Shown: positions 59,789-64,000 of the stretch, piece by piece
Layout: each line of letters starts with the position of its first letter
How positions within the stretch are numbered: the stretch's first letter is position 1
DNA from: Nectonema munidae
Taxonomy: Eukaryota > Nematomorpha > Nectonematoida > Nectonematidae
DNA: 64,000 nt
Direction of reading: 5' to 3'
Assembly: GCA_030549495.1 (NCBI GenBank)
Contig: JAUIRK010000795.1
Span: 1 to 64,000 of the forward strand
Notes under the pieces: model-generated
Databases searched by the model: none
The model's input: only the letters and a program-made list of their open reading frames with translations
Told to the model about the DNA's origin: nothing
Position numbers and translations under genes: made by a program

Positions 59789-62736
59789 TAGGGTTGCTAG
59801 ACGTCCCGTTTTTTCGGTACATGTCCCGAATCTCATCATTTTGTCCCCTGTCCCGCATTGACACTTCTGGGACACCCTTATTGTCCCTATTTTAGTTCAC
59901 TATAATAATATTATATTTAACACCTGAAAAAGGTTATTCGTTGAAACTTTGTATGTCATTATAATTCATAGCTGCATCTTTTTTCTTGAGGGACAATCCA
60001 CCATATCTTTAATCTTGATTTTTTACCTTTAGTTGCTTGTTTTTCTCTTTATGTTGTGTATGCTTGTATGTTGTGTGTCCTTGTGGTTTCTTGAAATGTT
60101 TTAGTTTTAAAGTTGACTATTAAATTTTTTTTATTTATTTGCCTTATTTATTTATATATATATATGTGTTTTGTTGTTCGTTGAAAAATCGTAGTGTTAA
60201 TGTTTCTATTCAGTACTTCTACTTTCCGTTCTATCTTTCAGATTTTTCCTGCACCGTTGTCGTCACTGTTGGAGTGCTTTTCTTTCATTAACTAAAGTGT
60301 GTTATTACTATTTCCCACGGCCTACTTCTTTTTCAACTTAAAAACTAATCCATCCCAAGATGCCAAAACCAGTTCCAGTGAATGGACATTTATCAAACAA
60401 TGCAGGAGCTGTCTTGAAGCAAACAGTGGTTTATGTCACTGCACTTTCAGTATTGAATATGGTGGGAAGAATGATATCAAGAGACACATAGATTCAACAA
60501 AGCAGAGACATTGTATTTACTCCACTTCAAAGGAAGATAATAAAATAACAAACTTCTTGATCAAGAAAAACACAGATGAAGAAAATAGAATAATAGCATC
60601 AGAAGTAGCCATGGCCTTTTATACTGTTGGTCATCATCAGTCATTCAGTTCAAATGACACGAATGTATTATTTCCTAATTCTAAAATTGCAACCAAATTT
60701 TCAAATGCGAGGACAAAATGTGCTGCAATAATTAAAAACGCTGTGGCACCACATACTTTTTCCGAGGTTGTTAAAGATATAAATAACTCTTCTTTTTATG
60801 GCATATCTGCAGATGCAAGTAATCATAATGCTGAGAAAATATTTCCGTTGATTGGGCAAAATTTTTCACGGGAAAGTGGCTTCCTGATAAAGTTGTTACG
60901 AGTAAATATCCCTTCCAAATGAGACCTCGGAAACTATAACAAACTTCTGCAGAGAGAGCCTCCTCGAATTAGGACTAGATATGAAGAAATGTATAGCTTT
61001 TTGTGGAGATAACACTAATACTAATTTTGATGGGTGTTTACGTCAAAGCACAAATAATGTCTTTTCAAAATTAAAGGAAAGCATGAATGAATCAATGCAA
61101 GGTGTTGGATGTCCATCCCATATTCTGAACAATGCTGCTCATACCGCGGCTAATGTTCTTTCTGTTGAAGTAATTGTTATTAAGTTGTTCCCATACTTCA
61201 GTATTTATACTGTTCGAACTTAGAAGCTAAAAGATTTCTACAAGATTGTTGGTGTTCAGTATGCCTCTCTTCTCTCACATTCTAAAAGTCGTTGGCTTCC
61301 TCTGATGAGAGCAGTTTAGAGAATCCTAAAGTTATTTGAAACATTTAAATCTTTCTTTGCTTCTGAAGAAAAGACCCCCAAAATTCTTTTAGATTTTTTT
61401 AATAATCCTCTGAGCGAAGCTTTCTTATATTTTATTCTTAGCCTTGAGTATGTTTTTAGCAGCAGGATTATGAAGATAGAAAAGAGACAACGTTATTGAA
61501 GTTCTTCGCTGCTTAAAAGACCTCATTGCAGTTATGAAGGAAAGAATGGATGAAAAGTTTATCCCCCTTAGTGTTAAGGGTTGCCTTAACAATGATAATG
61601 TCACATCTCAGTAGAAGAAGAAATTCCAGCTTGAAGGGGATAACTACTACGTCACTTGTCATGACTATCTTAAGAAGTGGGTTTCATCTTTAGAATGTTT
61701 TGAGAGTTTTTCATGGATGTTATTAGATACTCTTCCAGCATGGGAACAAGTACAATCCTTTTGTCTAGTGTTAAAAAACAAAGGCATAAAAATTGACGAT
61801 AATATGCTTTTTTGTCAGTGGTAAGCCTTTACCAAACTTCTTGTTAAACAGATGGAGATCAAACCTGATGAATGGAAGACTAAGCTATGCCATGGAAGAT
61901 GGTGTTGAATCCTTGAGATGATTAAATTTCAAGAACAATATTCTGAGATGTTAATTTTGTGCCAGTACTTATTTAGCATCCCAGCTCATAATGCTAATGT
62001 TGAGCGTGTATTCTCACTCATGAATATCCAATGGACTGATGAGAGGAACAAGTTGGATGAGGCGTCTGTACAAGCTATCTGTACAATGCACATGGACCCT
62101 TAATTTTGAGTGTAAAGAATTTTATAGACAGGTGCTTGAAAACAAGAACCTATTGAAAAAACAAAATCATCAGAGAAATAATAAAGATTTGAGTTCAATT
62201 TTCGTTCATGCAAATTTTTTTCACTTATACTGATATGCTCTAAAGTCTAAATGAAAAGAGAGGATTGTGTATGATTTTAGCGGGCTCCTTCATTTTTCTC
62301 AAATTTGCACCAAATGTGTTTTTTTAAAAAAGCAATATATAGGGTTTTTTTATACGGGATTCGGATTTTTTGATGGTTACTTAAAAGGCCCTATTACAGT
62401 AAAACAATACTAAGCTAACTAAATAAAGTTTTCACAAACCTTAAGATTTTAGGTTAGTTTTTAAACCATAAAATCTTTCTGTTAACAAGGCCATACTTTC
62501 ACATCACTTAAACTAAAGATTTTTTTCATAAAACATCAAGATTTAAACGCAACGTTTCTAAAGTATTCAGATGCAATTGTATCTTTGTGTTACTGAAAAA
62601 AAACTACGGTAGATGAATGAATTTTTAAAACGTTGTTTGTTGCGAGTTTAAAATTACCACATGTATTTTTTTAATATAAGAATGCTCATAGTGTAATTTT
62701 CAACCCACACGAAGGGTTTAAAAATTTGTTCCATCA
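59789..62736 (+). mobile_element. hAT element (TAGGGTTGC ends) with decayed transposase; right end not found
   Basis: The left end TAGGGTTGCTAGACGTCCCG at 59789 matches the left end of the complete derivative at 62737. From about 60350 the transposase appears in order: CLEANSGLCHCTFSIEYGGK and DIKRHIDSTKQRH (zinc finger), then YGISADASNHNAEKIFPLI with the first catalytic Asp. Next are CIAFCGDNTNTNF, GCPSHILNNAAHTAANVL and SKSRWLPLMRAV. The hATC dimerisation motif follows near 61990, SIPAHNANVERVFSLMNIQW. Stops and frame changes at four or more places break it. I could not place the right terminal repeat; the boundary given is only the next element's start. The text near 63838-63875 looks like a worn right end, so this copy may extend that far around the inner one. 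Confidence 0.75.
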
Positions 62737-63568
62737 TAGGGTTACCAGACGTCCCGATTTTTCGGGACTTGTCCGGTTTTATATTATTTTGTCCCGCGTC
62801 CCGAATGCACAACTAGGGGACACCATTTGTCCCGATTTTAGCTTCCATAAAAAAAAACTAGAATTATGAAATTTTTAGTTTTAAACTTACTTTTCTTATC
62901 TTATCATTTTTTATAGAAAAAAAAGATATTTATTAAAAAAAATCTAAATTACATATGTCAAAATATTAAATATGTCTAGTAACTACATTTTGATTTGGTT
63001 TCAAACTTCATTTTTTATAATAACCAAAAAAACGTGTGAATTCAAAATAGAATGAGCCGCTTCAATGATTTCACACACGATAAATAAATATATTTATTAT
63101 ATATGTACGGTACATTGATTAGTTAGTATGTCATGTAAATATAAAAAAAATATACATAACTAGAAAAAACACATTAATATAATAATATGTAATTCCGACA
63201 TCCGATTATTCTAGAATTTTTCAATAATCCTCTTAGTGAAGCTTACTTATATTTTGTTCAGTCTTGATTTTGTTTTCAGCAGTAAAATTATGAAAATTGA
63301 AAAAAGAAAAAACAGTTTTATTGAAGTTCTCGTTTGCCTGAATGAAATTACGCCTATACAATAAGATTTTATAAATATTTAACGTTACAATTAGTCAAGT
63401 TTAAACCCAATTTTATCAAAACAGCTTTGTGTGTCACGAAAAAATTCATTTGTTTAAAATTATTTATATTAATAATTTAATAATAATTAATTTTTATTAG
63501 TAATAAACTTAACATTATTCTTTCCTAAAAGTGTCCCGATTTTTTATTTTTGAAATCTGGCAACCCTA
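62737..63568. mobile_element. 832-bp deletion derivative of the TAGGGTTGC hAT family
   Basis: TAGGGTTACCAGACGTCCCG at 62737 and, inverted, TAGGGTTGCCAGATTTC at 63568 are the ends. Identical 8-bp duplications TTCCATCA flank it at 62729-62736 and 63569-63576. The internal stretch at about 63215-63345 matches transposase sequence at 61390-61520 of the neighbouring copy (AATAATCCTCTTAGTGAAGC against AATAATCCTCTGAGCGAAGC). It is therefore an internally deleted copy and not an unrelated MITE. Confidence 0.88.
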
Positions 63569-63576
63569 TTCCATCA

Positions 63577-64000
63577 TTAACTGTATATAAAAAAACCATA
63601 ATGTTTTGCGCGACTTCCATATTAAAAAATACTCCATATATTTATTTTTTATTTGTGTATTGCTTGTCTGATTATGAGTTTTCCAAATTATTTTCCTTTT
63701 GTTTTCTTGATACCACATTAAAATTCTTGCTTTATGTTTTTCACTTGTGATAATTATTATCTCTACGTTTTATAATGTATTGGCCTGGCTGTGTATGTAG
63801 GTATACATTTTTATATATAGTGAGAAATTACAAAAGTGTTCCGGTTTCTAATCTTGTAATCTGGAAAGGGCAGGCAATATCATTAGGTTATTCATCATAT
63901 CAGGAATGTTCGTAATCAATAAATCTTTTCTTCTTCCAATAGTTTTCCACTTTTGTTGTTTGAGAAATAAGTTGAGTAAAACCTTTTTCTTGTAAACAAT
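63577..64000. other. Window end, no gene seen
   Basis: Apart from the worn hAT right-end-like text at 63838-63875, I see nothing here. Confidence 0.4.

Noticed and set aside
1-64000. CRISPR arrays, rRNA, functional tRNA genes, retroviral or Polinton-type elements
   Set aside because: I looked on both strands and saw no supporting sequence.

Overview
The window looks like nuclear DNA of an AT-rich invertebrate animal. The grounds are a spliceosomal SF3B3 gene whose translation can be followed from end to end against the animal protein, a MICOS subunit gene, a secreted von Willebrand A (vWA) protein gene, and many metazoan-type transposons (piggyBac, hAT, pogo/Tigger, MULE, RTE LINE, tRNA-derived SINEs). 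Introns fall into two sizes: many of about 50-70 nt, and others of 0.5-3 kb loaded with repeats. I cannot name the species; a crustacean such as a copepod would fit but is only a guess.

Layout. 1-4279: a nearly complete piggyBac element; its left TTAA starts one base outside the window. 4469-6246: a decayed, intron-bearing FLYWCH/MULE transposase gene. About 6890-8035: a fragment of an RTE-type LINE endonuclease (minus). 9778-12014: a non-autonomous hAT-like element with a perfect 8-bp target duplication, itself hit by a SINE and a 152-bp MITE. 12822-14777 (minus): intronless MIC60/mitofilin. 15568-16301 and 20440-22083: further copies of the same hAT-like family. 17631-19673: a small ORF interrupted near its end by a 1.9-kb hAT element (17749-19660). 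22829-23248: a BED-finger hAT fragment.

23610-47911 (+): SF3B3, 25 coding exons and 1214 codons, reconstructed here with consistent splice phases. Two introns have GC-AG borders. Its long introns hold SINEs and piggyBac-type MITEs. 48457-48878: a pogo/Tigger deletion derivative. 49520-57347 (minus): a five-exon gene for a 264-residue secreted protein with one vWA domain and a complete MIDAS. SF3B3 and this gene converge tail to tail. The large second intron of the vWA gene contains a dead piggyBac (about 53580-55851) that carries a MITE and a SINE. From 59789 to the end lies hAT territory: a decayed autonomous-type copy followed by an 832-bp deletion derivative of the same family inserted with a perfect target duplication.

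The three well-supported host genes have unrelated jobs: pre-mRNA splicing, mitochondrial crista junctions, and a secreted adhesion-type protein. The main biological story is the layered, datable record of cut-and-paste DNA transposons. I saw no tRNA genes that look functional, no rRNA, no CRISPR and no viral element.
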